From NCBI GenBank assembly GCA_050288165.1, contig JBNKDG010000007.1, positions 62,001-126,000 on the forward strand: a stretch of 64,000 nucleotides of DNA. Reading direction: 5' to 3'. Shown here one piece after another: positions 41,388 to 50,658 of the stretch. Numbering within the stretch: the stretch's first letter is position 1; the number at the start of each line of letters is the position of its first letter. Made by a program: the position numbers and the translations under genes. Source of the stretch: JAPHTQ01 sp050288165. GTDB lineage: Bacteria; Pseudomonadota; Gammaproteobacteria; Thiohalomonadales; Thiohalomonadaceae. The notes beneath the pieces are model-generated. The model made no database searches, had not been told where the DNA came from, and worked only from the letters and a program-made list of their open reading frames with translations.

Positions 41388-42176
41388 ATGAGCCAGGCCG
41401 AGATGAAATGGAATGCTGCCGATTACGCGCAAAACGCGACAGCACAGTACACCTGGGCACAATCGCTGATAGCGCAGTTGGCATTGAACGGTGATGAGGC
41501 GATCCTCGATGTAGGCTGCGGCGATGGTCGTATAACATCGGAAATCGCGGCACAGCACGCCGGGTGGGTTGTAGGTATCGATAGCTCACCGGAGATGGTA
41601 GGCCTAGCATCAGGCAAGTACGCGGAACAACCCGGTCTTAAGTTCCGGGAGATGGATGCTGCTGAATTGCAGTTTGAGGCTGAATTCGACCTGATCTTCT
41701 CCAACGCGGTGTTGCACTGGGTAAAGGACCACCGCGCTGTGCTGGCCGGTATGAATCGGGCATTACGTCCTGGTGGCAGAGTGGTGCTTTCCATGGGCGG
41801 CAAGGGTAATGCCGCAGGCCCGCTATCCATCCTGGATAGTTTGATTAGTCAGGCAAAGTGGCGACCCTATTTTGAAGGCTTCGTTTTTCCCTACGCCTTC
41901 TACGGCATCGAGGAGTATGCGACGTGGTTGGCCGAGGCGGGCTTTCAGCCAACCCGGCTGCAACTAGTGCCGAAAGATATGGTGCATGAGAGTGTGGACG
42001 GCCTGAAGGGCTGGATTCGTACCACCTGGTTTCCCTATACCCGGCGGGTACCGCAGGCAATGCAGGACACATTTATCGATGAATTGGTCGAGAGCTACCT
42101 CGGAAAGCATCCCGTCGATGATTTCGGCAGGACCCATGTGAAGATGGTTCGCCTTGAAGTTGAGGCGAGCAAATAA
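41388..42176 (+). CDS. Class I SAM-dependent methyltransferase
   Basis: A 262-residue methyltransferase with the SAM motif AILDVGCGDGRITSEIA near residue 37 and the acidic motif VVGIDSSPEMV. The fold resembles trans-aconitate methyltransferases (DLIFSNAVLHWVKDHRAVLA). The substrate is unknown. The leuC start lies 25 bases downstream, so it may share the leu transcript. Confidence 0.87.
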   Translation: MSQAEMKWNAADYAQNATAQYTWAQSLIAQLALNGDEAILDVGCGDGRITSEIAAQHAGWVVGIDSSPEMVGLASGKYAEQPGLKFREMDAAELQFEAEFDLIFSNAVLHWVKDHRAVLAGMNRALRPGGRVVLSMGGKGNAAGPLSILDSLISQAKWRPYFEGFVFPYAFYGIEEYATWLAEAGFQPTRLQLVPKDMVHESVDGLKGWIRTTWFPYTRRVPQAMQDTFIDELVESYLGKHPVDDFGRTHVKMVRLEVEASK

Positions 42177-42201
42177 GCGTAAACGAAGGAACCATGAGTC
42201 A

Positions 42202-43614
42202 ATGACAGGCAAGACCTTATACGACAAATTGTGGGATGCCCACGTGGTGCGCAGCGAAGCGGATGGCACCGCGTTGCTCTATATCGATCGCCACCTGGTG
42301 CATGAGGTGACTTCACCGCAGGCGTTCGAGGGGCTGCGTCTGGCTGGGCGCAAACCGTGGCGCAAGGAGACCGTGGTAGTGACCCCGGACCACAACGTGC
42401 CGACCACCGGCCAGAGCGCCGGGATCTCTGGCATTGCCGATCCCATCGCCCGCACTCAGGTGGAGACCCTGGATGCCAATGTGCATGAGTTCAACCTGAC
42501 CTACTTCCCGATGAACGACCCGCGCCAGGGCATTGTTCATGTGGTCGGTCCGGAGGAGGGGGCAACCCTGCCCGGCATGACCGTGGTTTGTGGCGACTCA
42601 CATACCTCCACCCACGGCGCCTTCGGTGCGCTGGCCCACGGCATCGGCACTTCCGAGGTGGAGCACGTGCTGGCCACCCAGACCCTGGTGCAGAAGAAGA
42701 TGAAGAACATGCGCGTGACGGTGAAGGGCCACGTCGGCCCCGGCGTCGGCGCCAAGGACATCGTCCTTGCCATCATCGGCGAGATCGGCACCGCGGGCGG
42801 CACCGGCCATGCGCTGGAGTTTGCCGGTGAGGCGATTGAGGAGCTTTCCCTCGAAGGGCGTATGACCGTCAGCAACATGGCCATCGAGGCGGGTGCCCGT
42901 GCCGGATTGATCGCGGTGGACCATAAGACCATCGACTACTTCGAAGGCAAGCCCTTCGCCCCCAAGGGCGAGCTGTGGGATAAAGCGGTTGCCGCCTGGG
43001 GCGATCTGCACTCCGATGCCGATGCGGTATTCGACAAGGAGGTGGTGATCGATGCCGCTTCCATTCAACCGCAGGTGACCTGGGGTACCTCGCCGGAGAT
43101 GGTGGTGGGGGTCGACGCCCGTGTGCCTAATCCCGACGACGAAGCGGACAAGGTCAAGGCCGAAGGCATGCGCCGCGCCCTGGAGTACATGGGCCTGGAT
43201 GCGGGCATGGCGATCAGCGACATCCCGGTGGACGTGATCTTCATCGGTTCCTGCACCAACTCGCGCATCGAAGACCTGCGTCAGGCAGCGGCGGTAGCGA
43301 AAGGCCGCAAGGTCGCCGCGACCGTGAAACAGGCGCTGGTGGTGCCCGGTTCCGGCCTGGTGAAAAAGCAGGCGGAAGAGGAGGGACTGGACAAGATCTT
43401 CATCGAGGCCGGTTTCGAGTGGCGCGAGCCGGGCTGTTCCATGTGTCTGGCGATGAACGCCGACCGCCTGGAGCCGGGTGAGCGTTGTGCCTCCACTTCG
43501 AACCGCAACTTCGAGGGACGCCAGGGTAACGGCGGCCGAACCCATCTGGTCAGCCCGGCGATGGCTGCGGCGGCTGCGGTCAAGGGTCACTTCACTGATG
43601 TACGTGATCTATAA
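42202..43614 (+). CDS. leuC: 3-isopropylmalate dehydratase large subunit
   Basis: LeuC is the [4Fe-4S] large subunit of isopropylmalate isomerase in leucine synthesis. The 470-residue protein shows the aconitase-family ligands in GSCTNSR and in EPGCSMCLAMN. The start MTGKTLYDKLWDAHVV at 42202 is standard. A three-codon ORF (ATG AGT CAA TGA, 42194-42205) ends across the leuC ATG and uses the same GAAGGA ribosome site, which might couple initiation. It heads leuC-leuD-leuB. Confidence 0.97.
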   Translation: MTGKTLYDKLWDAHVVRSEADGTALLYIDRHLVHEVTSPQAFEGLRLAGRKPWRKETVVVTPDHNVPTTGQSAGISGIADPIARTQVETLDANVHEFNLTYFPMNDPRQGIVHVVGPEEGATLPGMTVVCGDSHTSTHGAFGALAHGIGTSEVEHVLATQTLVQKKMKNMRVTVKGHVGPGVGAKDIVLAIIGEIGTAGGTGHALEFAGEAIEELSLEGRMTVSNMAIEAGARAGLIAVDHKTIDYFEGKPFAPKGELWDKAVAAWGDLHSDADAVFDKEVVIDAASIQPQVTWGTSPEMVVGVDARVPNPDDEADKVKAEGMRRALEYMGLDAGMAISDIPVDVIFIGSCTNSRIEDLRQAAAVAKGRKVAATVKQALVVPGSGLVKKQAEEEGLDKIFIEAGFEWREPGCSMCLAMNADRLEPGERCASTSNRNFEGRQGNGGRTHLVSPAMAAAAAVKGHFTDVRDL

Positions 43615-43622
43615 AAACATTT

Positions 43623-43705
43623 AACGCGGAGGACGCTGAGTACGCGGAGTAAATTGAATTGTTTGCAGGGATAGTTACCTCTGCGCACTCCGTGTCCTCT
43701 GCGTT
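43623..43705. repeat. Inverted-repeat element between leuC and leuD
   Basis: An imperfect inverted repeat of about 26 bases per arm: 43623-43648 pairs with 43680-43705 (outermost AACGC and GCGTT; 5 or so mismatches). The arms show an 8-9 base rhythm of GCGGAG-like units. It fills most of the 106-base gap and would form a long RNA hairpin within the operon. Confidence 0.8.
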
Positions 43706-43720
43706 GAAAAGGGTTTTATT

Positions 43721-44362
43721 ATGGATAAATTCGAAAAGATGACAGCAATCGTGGCGCCGTTGGACCGTTCCAACGTGGACACCGACGCCATTATCCCCAA
43801 GCAGTTCCTGAAGTCGATCAAGCGCAGCGGTTTCGGCCCCAACGCCTTCGACGAGTGGCGCTATCTGGATCACGGTGAGCCGGGGATGGACAACTCCAAG
43901 CGTCCAATCAACCCGGAGTTCGTGTTGAACCAGCCACGCTATCAGGGTGCGCAGGTGCTTCTAGCGCGCAAGAACTTCGGTTGTGGTTCCTCACGGGAAC
44001 ATGCACCGTGGGCATTGCTTGATTACGGTTTCCGGGTGATCATCGCGCCCAGTTTCGCCGATATCTTCTTCAACAACTGCTTCAAGAACGGCATTCTTCC
44101 CATCGTGCTGGATGAGGCGAAGGTCGATCAGTTGTTTAAGGAAGTAGAAGCGAGCGAGGGCTACCAACTGACGGTCGACCTCGAAACGCAAACGATTACC
44201 ACGCCGAGTGGGGAAGTCATTAACTTCGACGTTGATTCGTTCCGCAAACATTGCCTGATTAACGGCCTCGACGACATCGGTCTGACCTTGCAGCATGTGG
44301 ACGACATCAAGGCCTATGAAGAACGACGTAAGCAGGAAGCCCCGTGGCTTTTTGCTGGATAA
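43721..44362 (+). CDS. leuD: 3-isopropylmalate dehydratase small subunit
   Basis: LeuD is the small swivelling subunit that pairs with LeuC. The 213-residue protein starts MDKFEKMTAIVAPLDRSNVD and has the family signatures DAIIPKQFLKSIKR and NFGCGSSREHAPWAL. Length and order are normal. It is flanked by inverted-repeat elements on both sides. Confidence 0.97.
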   Translation: MDKFEKMTAIVAPLDRSNVDTDAIIPKQFLKSIKRSGFGPNAFDEWRYLDHGEPGMDNSKRPINPEFVLNQPRYQGAQVLLARKNFGCGSSREHAPWALLDYGFRVIIAPSFADIFFNNCFKNGILPIVLDEAKVDQLFKEVEASEGYQLTVDLETQTITTPSGEVINFDVDSFRKHCLINGLDDIGLTLQHVDDIKAYEERRKQEAPWLFAG

Positions 44363-44371
44363 CAAATATTC

Positions 44372-44438
44372 CGCGCAAAGGCGCTAAGTCGCCAAGTGCG
44401 AATTGAGATGACTTCGCGCCTTGGCGTCTTGGCGCGAG
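44372..44438. repeat. Inverted-repeat element between leuD and leuB
   Basis: The left arm at 44372-44396 (units such as GCGCAAAGG and TCGCCAAG) pairs imperfectly with the right arm around 44413-44438 (CTTGGCG units). The 9-base rhythm of (C)GCCAAG-like units matches the element after leuB. Confidence 0.78.
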
Positions 44439-44463
44439 ACAAGGTTTTTCAGGAGTAGAATAG

Positions 44464-45537
44464 ATGAGCAAAAAAATTGCAGTCCTACCGGGCGACGGTA
44501 TCGGTCCCGAGATTGTCGCCCAGGCGGTGAAGGTACTTGAGGTATTGAAGGCCGACGGTCTCGATATCGAGATGGAAGAGGGCGCCATTGGCGGCGCCGG
44601 TTACGATGCGGCGGGTGACCCGCTGCCGGCAGCGACACTGAAACTGGCGCAGGAATCCGATGCGGTGCTGCTCGGTGCTGTCGGCGGTCCTCAGTACGAC
44701 AAGCTGGATCGTCCGCTGCGCCCCGAGCGCGGCCTGCTGCGCATCCGCAAGGAGCTGAACCTGTTTGCCAACCTGCGTCCGGCGCTGCTCTATGAAGAGC
44801 TGGCGGATTCCTCCAGTCTCAAGCCGGAAGTAGTTGCGGGGCTCGACATCATGATCGTCCGCGAACTGACCGGTGATGTTTACTTCGGCGAGCCGCGCGG
44901 TATTGAAGAGCGTAACGGCGAGCGGGTCGGTTTCAACACCATGCTCTACTCCGAATCGGAAGTACGCCGTGTTGCCCGAGTTGCCTTTGATATCGCCATG
45001 AAGCGCGACAAGCGTCTTTGCTCAGTGGAGAAGGCCAACGTGCTGGAGTGTTCCGAGCTGTGGCGCGAAGTAGTGCTGGAGGTTTCGAAAGATTACCCGG
45101 AAGTCGAACTCTCCCACATGTACGTCGATAACGCGGCGATGCAACTGGTGAAGTGGCCGAAGCAGTTTGATGTCATCGTCACTGGCAACATCTTTGGTGA
45201 CATCCTCTCCGATCAGGCCTCGATGCTCTCCGGCTCTATCGGTATGTTGCCGTCGGCTTCCCTCGATCAAAACAACAAGGGCATGTACGAGCCGATCCAC
45301 GGTTCCGCGCCCGACATTGCCGGTCAGGACAAGGCCAATCCGTTGGCGACTATTCTGTCGGTCGCGATGATGCTGCGTTACACCTTCGGCGACGAGGCCA
45401 ATGCCAAGCGCGTCGAGGATGCAGTGAAGAAGGTTTTGGCACAGGGTATTCGCACCGTCGACATCATGACCGACGGCTGCAAACAGGTTTCGTGTAGCGG
45501 CATGGGCGATGCAGTCGTTGCAGCCATGCGTGGTTGA
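44464..45537 (+). CDS. leuB: 3-isopropylmalate dehydrogenase
   Basis: LeuB oxidises and decarboxylates 3-isopropylmalate with NAD. The 357-residue protein begins MSKKIAVLPGDGIGPEIVAQ and contains LRPERGLLRIRKEL, MIVRELTGDVYFGEPRG and GNIFGDILSDQASMLSGSIG. It follows leuD by about 100 bases. The start ATG 44464 sits behind AGGAG. Confidence 0.97.
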   Translation: MSKKIAVLPGDGIGPEIVAQAVKVLEVLKADGLDIEMEEGAIGGAGYDAAGDPLPAATLKLAQESDAVLLGAVGGPQYDKLDRPLRPERGLLRIRKELNLFANLRPALLYEELADSSSLKPEVVAGLDIMIVRELTGDVYFGEPRGIEERNGERVGFNTMLYSESEVRRVARVAFDIAMKRDKRLCSVEKANVLECSELWREVVLEVSKDYPEVELSHMYVDNAAMQLVKWPKQFDVIVTGNIFGDILSDQASMLSGSIGMLPSASLDQNNKGMYEPIHGSAPDIAGQDKANPLATILSVAMMLRYTFGDEANAKRVEDAVKKVLAQGIRTVDIMTDGCKQVSCSGMGDAVVAAMRG

Positions 45538-45540
45538 ATC

Positions 45541-45609
45541 TCGCGCCAAGACGCAGAGGCGCCAAGGGTGTGTGCGTTTCTTTGCGACTTTGCGTCTTTG
45601 CGCGAAAAA
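45541..45609. repeat. Inverted-repeat element between leuB and asd
   Basis: The left arm 45541-45566 (TCGCGCCAAGACGC first) pairs with the right arm ending TTTGCGCGA (about 45580-45605) with few mismatches. It is nearly the same sequence as the element between leuD and leuB, in similar position relative to the stop codon. Confidence 0.82.
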
Positions 45610-45655
45610 CAGTTATTCGAATTGCACTCAAAATGATTATTGAGGAGTTGGAACA

Positions 45656-46768
45656 ATGAAACGAGTAGGTCTGATTGGTTGGCGCGGCATGGTCGGCTCT
45701 GTGCTGATGCAGCGCATGCGCGAAGAGAACGATTTTGCCGCTATCGAGCCGGTCTTTTTCACTACCTCGCAGGCCGGACAACCCGGTCCCGATGTCGGTA
45801 AGGACGTACCGCCGCTGAAGGATGCCAACAGCATCGACGAACTGAAGGCGATGGATGTGATCGTCACCTGCCAGGGCGGCGACTACACCAAGGCGATCTA
45901 TCCGGAACTGCGCAAGGCTGGTTGGAATGGTTACTGGATCGATGCTGCCTCCACCCTGCGCATGCAGGATGAGGCGATCATCGTCCTCGACCCGGTCAAC
46001 AAGAGTGTGATTCAGGATGGTCTGGCCAAGGGTGTCAAAACCTACGTCGGTGGCAACTGCACCGTCTCCCTGATGCTGATGGCCATCGGTGGCCTGTTCG
46101 AGAAAGGGTTGGTCGAGTGGATATCGCCGATGACCTATCAGGCAGCATCCGGTGCGGGCGCACGTAACATGCGTGAACTAATCCAACAGATGGGTGCGGT
46201 CAATGCCGAAGTTAAAGGTCTGCTTGATGATCCGGCTTCCGCTATTCTGGAGATTGACAAAAAAGTTACCGACTTCCTGCGTTCTGATCGTTATCCGCTG
46301 GATGCATGGCCAGTGCCGCTGGCTGCTTCCTTGATCCCATGGATCGATGTACAGCTCGAATCCGGTCAGTCCAAGGAAGAGTGGAAGGCGCAGGTGGAGT
46401 GCAACAAGATCCTCGGTCGTTCCAATAACCAGGTGCCGATTGACGGTCTCTGCGTACGTGTTGGCGCGATGCGCTGCCACAGCCAGGCACTGACCATCAA
46501 GATGACCAAGGATGTACCGCTGGATGAGATCCACGACATCATCGCCAGCCACAACGACTGGGTGAAAGTGGTGCCCAACGATCGTCAGATCACCATGGAG
46601 CAACTGACCCCGGCCGCCGTCACCGGTACGTTGACGGTTCCGGTTGGTCGTATGCGCAAACTGACCATGGGCAAGGAGTACCTCTCTGCCTTTACCGTCG
46701 GCGACCAGTTGCTGTGGGGTGCCGCGGAACCGCTGCGTCGTATGCTGCGCATCCTGCTGGAGCAGTAA
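45656..46768 (+). CDS. asd: Aspartate-semialdehyde dehydrogenase
   Basis: Asd reduces aspartyl phosphate to the semialdehyde, feeding lysine, threonine, methionine and cell wall diaminopimelate. The 370-residue protein has the NADP motif VGLIGWRGMVGSVLMQRM and the catalytic Cys in VGGNCTVSLMLMAIG, the form typical of gammaproteobacterial enzymes. It follows the leu genes and is closed by a clear terminator. It is linked in pathway to metZ. Confidence 0.97.
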   Translation: MKRVGLIGWRGMVGSVLMQRMREENDFAAIEPVFFTTSQAGQPGPDVGKDVPPLKDANSIDELKAMDVIVTCQGGDYTKAIYPELRKAGWNGYWIDAASTLRMQDEAIIVLDPVNKSVIQDGLAKGVKTYVGGNCTVSLMLMAIGGLFEKGLVEWISPMTYQAASGAGARNMRELIQQMGAVNAEVKGLLDDPASAILEIDKKVTDFLRSDRYPLDAWPVPLAASLIPWIDVQLESGQSKEEWKAQVECNKILGRSNNQVPIDGLCVRVGAMRCHSQALTIKMTKDVPLDEIHDIIASHNDWVKVVPNDRQITMEQLTPAAVTGTLTVPVGRMRKLTMGKEYLSAFTVGDQLLWGAAEPLRRMLRILLEQ

Positions 46769-46776
46769 TCTCAATA

Positions 46777-46822
46777 AAGCCCCTGCCAGTAATAGTTTCT
46801 TTGCTGGCAGGGGCTTCTCTTT
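46777..46822 (+). terminator. Intrinsic terminator after asd
   Basis: AAGCCCCTGCCAG (46777-46789) and CTGGCAGGGGCTT (46804-46816) are perfect 13-base arms with a 14-base loop, followed by CTCTTT. It lies eight bases after the asd stop. Confidence 0.93.
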
Positions 46823-47062
46823 AGCACTACCCGTATTGGCTATTTTTTCGTGACAGCACTCCCATTATCATCCCCGTCGTCGAGCAGAAATAAAGCCCGA
46901 GTAAACAGCTTTGGTTTGCCGTTGCGGGTGAAAAATGCTATATGACTGCTGTAGTTAGTTGCAAAAACTAAAGTTCATTGGTAACTTTAGCCCTCAACTA
47001 CGTGTGTAATGTGCGAAAGCATGCTCCGGAAACAGAATAATTCGATGATCGAGGGATTAAGG
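46823..47062 (+). other. Leader region of fimV, nothing else recognised
   Basis: About 240 bases between the asd terminator and fimV. It should contain the fimV promoter, but I see no convincing -35/-10 pair and no RNA gene. In-frame codons upstream (47009, 47045) precede the chosen fimV start. Confidence 0.5.
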
Positions 47063-49753
47063 ATGGTGCGGAAGCTGATTAAACCCCTGCTATCAATGAT
47101 GATGATGGCGCCCGCCGCCGCACTGGCATTGGGTCTTGGGGAAGTAAAGCTACATTCGGCCCTGAATCAGAATCTGAATGCCGATATCGAGCTGCTCTCT
47201 GTAGAGCCAGGCGATGTCGAAGAGCTGGAAGTCTCACTGGCCTCAGCCGAGACCTTTGCCAAACTGGGTCTCAATCGCCCCTCAGTGTTGATGTTCGTTC
47301 AGTTTGAAACCAAGCAGGGCAAGGACGGCAAATATTACGTCCATGCCACTTCCAAAGACGCAATCCGCGAACCCTTCCTCGATTTTCTGGTAGAAGCCAA
47401 ATGGCCCGCAGGTCGCGTGCTGCGTGAATATACCCTGTTACTCGACCCACCGACCCGCCACGCCGAGATGGCCGCGCCGGTGAATGCCGCGACGACGAGC
47501 ATGGGGGGTGGTCAGCCGATGGCCAGTACCCCTGCACCGCAACAGGCACCGATGGCGCCGTCGCAGGGTGCCGTCTCTGCGCCGATGCCGCAGCAGGAGA
47601 GCGTTACTTATTATCCTCAGCCGCAGCCGCAGCAGCAGACCGCAGCACCTGGCGGTGTGAGTTATGGCCCGGTCCGGGCTGGTGACACCCTGTGGCAGAT
47701 CGCCCTCAAGGTTCGCCCCAACAGTAATATCTCAGCGTCGCAGATGATGATGGCCCTGCTCAAGGCCAATCCACATGCTTTTATCGATAACAACGTCAAC
47801 CGCCTGAAGAAGGGCTTCGTACTGCGTGTCGATGACCCGGCACTCTATACCGCCATGAGCAAGGCCGAGGCGGCGCGTGCTATCTCACAACAGACCCGCG
47901 AATGGCAGGACTACCGTGAAGCGGTGGCCGCCAAGGCTGGTGAGCGTCAGAGCGCGACCGCTGATACCGGGACTTCCCGCAGCACCGCCAGTGGTAAATC
48001 CGAACCGAAGCTGACCCTGGTTGCCCCCAACGGCAAGCAAAAGGGTGCCGGCGCCGGTGGTGACGCTGCCGACGGCGATATGCAGGAACAGCTGATGCTG
48101 GCGCTGGAAAGCTCCGCCGCACAGCGCAAGGATAATGAAGAGTTGCAGGGCCGGGTCGATGACCTCGAGGCACAACTGCAGGATATGCAGCGCCTGCTGG
48201 CCCTGAAAGACAGCGATATGGCCACCCTGCAGAAGCAACTGCGCGAGCAGGGCACTGCGGTCACGCTTCCGTCTGAACAGGCTGCTCAACCGAAGCCTGA
48301 GGCTGCCGCTGCTCCAGAAGCCAAGCCGGAAGAGAAGCCAGCTGCACCTGCCGTAGCGCCGGTTACCGAAGAACAGCCCAAAGCGGAAGCTACCAAGCCA
48401 GCAGAAACTACAGCGCCGGCGGCACCGGCCAAGCCTGCACAGAAGCCCAAGCCGAAGCCGCGCGTCATGCCGCAGCCCCAGCCTGAGCCGAGCTTCATCG
48501 ATATGCTGCTGGGCGATCAGCTGATGCTGATGGCCGGTGGCGGGGTGATTGTCCTGCTGCTGTTGCTGGGTCTGGTCATTAGCCGTCGTCGCGGCAAGGG
48601 TGGTTTCCAGGAGAGCATTCTCTCCGGTGGTACCTCATCCATGCTGAACACCGGCTCAGATGAGTCACGTAGCGAAACCTCTTTCCTGAGCGATCTGGCG
48701 ATCAGCGGTATGGGCGGCGGTTCCATCAGCGCCGATGAGGGCGAAGTGGATCCGATCACCGAGGCCGATGTGTTTATGGCTTACGGCCGCTACCAGCAGG
48801 CCGAGGAAGTGCTGAAGAAAGCACTCGAAGCGCACCCGGATCGTCCGGATGTCATCGGCAAACTGTTTGAGGTTTACTTCAATACCCGTGAGAAGGATAA
48901 GTTCGACGAACTGGTCGATTCTTCCGCGGCCGCGGTACAGGGCAATGATTCGATCTGGCCCAGTGTCGCAGCGATGGGCCAACAGATTTCTCCCGAGAAC
49001 CCGCTGTTTGCAGTCGCCGAGGCAAGTGCGGCGCCCAGCGCACCGGCACCTCGGCCTGAGCCGATAACCGAGGATGTTCTGGATATCGGGCTCGATCTGG
49101 ATGAGCTCTCCGCCGAAATGGAGAGCGATGCCGATACTTCCGATAGTCTGGATCTGGGACTGGATCTCGGTGACCTCGATTCTTCCCCGGCAACTAAAAC
49201 AGCTTCGACACAGGAAGCGGCGGCCTCCGATCTGGATTTCGATCTCGACTTTGGTGATGACAGTGCCACAGCCGCACCCGCTGCGAGCAGCGATATGGGT
49301 GATCTCGATTTTGATCTTGGCGAACTCGATGCCGGTGATGAGGCGGGTCCTTCAGCGGCAGAGACTGTTGCTGAAAGTGCTGAACTGGAACTCGACAGTT
49401 CCGCTCTGACAGATATGCAGGATGACGGCCTCGGTGACCTGGATCTTGGCGATCTCGATTTCGGTGACCTGGGTGGCAGTTCCCCTGCTGCTGAGGAACC
49501 TGCAGAGGTTTCGCTCGATTTGAGCGAACTCGACAGCGGCGATGACTTTGGTGAGTTGACCTCCGACACTAGTAGCAGTGCCGATGACGACGTCTTCGGT
49601 GATGGCGATGAGATATCCACCAAGCTCGATCTGGCCCAGGCCTATATCGAAATGGGCGACGGCGAAGGTGCACGCAGCATGCTTGATGAAGTGGTGGTGC
49701 AGGGGAATGCCAAGCAGAAGCAACAAGCCGAGGCATTGCTGAGCCGTATCTAG
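47063..49753 (+). CDS. fimV: Polar hub / pilus assembly protein FimV
   Basis: FimV is a peptidoglycan-binding inner membrane protein that organises cell poles, type IV pili and, in Vibrio (HubP), chemotaxis. The 896-residue protein has a signal peptide, the FimV N-terminal domain (LGLGEVKLHSALNQNLNADI), a LysM motif (VRAGDTLWQIALKVRPN, about residue 200), a coiled coil (about 342-399), one membrane helix (about 486-509), a long acidic region with repeated LDLGDLDFGDL-like units, and the C-terminal TPR-like cap (STKLDLAQAYIEMGDGEGAR). ATG 47063 follows GAGGGA by six bases. Confidence 0.94.
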   Translation: MVRKLIKPLLSMMMMAPAAALALGLGEVKLHSALNQNLNADIELLSVEPGDVEELEVSLASAETFAKLGLNRPSVLMFVQFETKQGKDGKYYVHATSKDAIREPFLDFLVEAKWPAGRVLREYTLLLDPPTRHAEMAAPVNAATTSMGGGQPMASTPAPQQAPMAPSQGAVSAPMPQQESVTYYPQPQPQQQTAAPGGVSYGPVRAGDTLWQIALKVRPNSNISASQMMMALLKANPHAFIDNNVNRLKKGFVLRVDDPALYTAMSKAEAARAISQQTREWQDYREAVAAKAGERQSATADTGTSRSTASGKSEPKLTLVAPNGKQKGAGAGGDAADGDMQEQLMLALESSAAQRKDNEELQGRVDDLEAQLQDMQRLLALKDSDMATLQKQLREQGTAVTLPSEQAAQPKPEAAAAPEAKPEEKPAAPAVAPVTEEQPKAEATKPAETTAPAAPAKPAQKPKPKPRVMPQPQPEPSFIDMLLGDQLMLMAGGGVIVLLLLLGLVISRRRGKGGFQESILSGGTSSMLNTGSDESRSETSFLSDLAISGMGGGSISADEGEVDPITEADVFMAYGRYQQAEEVLKKALEAHPDRPDVIGKLFEVYFNTREKDKFDELVDSSAAAVQGNDSIWPSVAAMGQQISPENPLFAVAEASAAPSAPAPRPEPITEDVLDIGLDLDELSAEMESDADTSDSLDLGLDLGDLDSSPATKTASTQEAAASDLDFDLDFGDDSATAAPAASSDMGDLDFDLGELDAGDEAGPSAAETVAESAELELDSSALTDMQDDGLGDLDLGDLDFGDLGGSSPAAEEPAEVSLDLSELDSGDDFGELTSDTSSSADDDVFGDGDEISTKLDLAQAYIEMGDGEGARSMLDEVVVQGNAKQKQQAEALLSRI

Positions 49754-49806
49754 TTTGGAATTCTACTCATGCGAGTGTGAGTGAATTCTAAAAATTATCT
49801 TCTTCC

Positions 49807-49839
49807 GCCCCGCATTGGGTAACCCTCTGCGGGGCTTTT
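49807..49839 (+). terminator. Intrinsic terminator after fimV
   Basis: GCCCCGCA (49807-49814) and TGCGGGGC (49828-49835) form a perfect 8-base-pair stem followed by TTTTG. It sits between the fimV stop and the truA start, only 24 bases before truA, so some read-through or a truA promoter overlapping it is expected. Confidence 0.8.
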
Positions 49840-49862
49840 GCTTCTCAGGTGGACAAAGTTCA

Positions 49863-50645
49863 ATGCGTATCGCGGTAGGGGTCGAGTACGACGGCAGTCG
49901 ATTCTGTGGCTGGCAGCTACAGGAGGATGGCGTGCGTACCGTACAGGGCGCGGTCGAATCGGCATTGAGCAAGGTGGCGGATCATGAGGTACGGGTGGTT
50001 TGTGCCGGGCGTACTGACACCGGCGTGCATGCCACCGGGCAGGTGATTCACTTTGAGACCGATGCCGAGCGCGGCGAACGTGCCTGGGTCTTCGGTGCCA
50101 ACGCCAATCTACCCAAGGACGTAGTGCTGCTCTGGGCCAAACCGGTGAGCGATGATTTCCACGCCCGCTTTTCCGCCGTACGCCGTAGCTATCGCTACGT
50201 GATCTTTACCCGCGAGGTGCGCCCCACCTTTCTTGCCGGGCGTGTCACCTGGCACTACCGCGAGCTGAATATTCAGCGTATGCAGCAGGCAGGTAATCTG
50301 CTGCTCGGTGAGCACGATTTCTCTTCCTATCGTGCAGTCGCCTGCCAGGCCAAAAGTCCGGTGCGTACCCTGCATCGCCTGGAGGTGAGTGGACGTGGGC
50401 CGTTTATCTTTATCGATGTCGAAGCCAACGGCTTTCTGCATCACATGGTGCGCAATATTTCCGGTGTGTTGATGGCCATCGGCGAAGGGGAGAAACCGGT
50501 GGAATGGAGTCGTGAAGTGCTGGAGGCACGCGACCGTACCCTCGGTGGTGTGACGGCCCATCCTTCCGGTCTCTATCTGACCTCGGTCGGTTACCCGGAG
50601 GGCTTTGGTATCCCGCAACTTCCCCCGTTATCGCCGGTCTGGTAA
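49863..50645 (+). CDS. truA: tRNA pseudouridine(38-40) synthase TruA
   Basis: TruA makes pseudouridine at tRNA positions 38-40. The 260-residue protein starts MRIAVGVEYDGSRFCGWQLQ and has the catalytic Asp52 in CAGRTDTGVHATGQV. The later signature HMVRNISGVLMAIGEG is present. An upstream in-frame start at 49815 would lie in the fimV terminator and is rejected. It is 13 bases upstream of trpF; the fimV-truA-trpF order is common in gammaproteobacteria. Confidence 0.96.
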   Translation: MRIAVGVEYDGSRFCGWQLQEDGVRTVQGAVESALSKVADHEVRVVCAGRTDTGVHATGQVIHFETDAERGERAWVFGANANLPKDVVLLWAKPVSDDFHARFSAVRRSYRYVIFTREVRPTFLAGRVTWHYRELNIQRMQQAGNLLLGEHDFSSYRAVACQAKSPVRTLHRLEVSGRGPFIFIDVEANGFLHHMVRNISGVLMAIGEGEKPVEWSREVLEARDRTLGGVTAHPSGLYLTSVGYPEGFGIPQLPPLSPVW

Positions 50646-50658
50646 TCTGCACGGCTCC

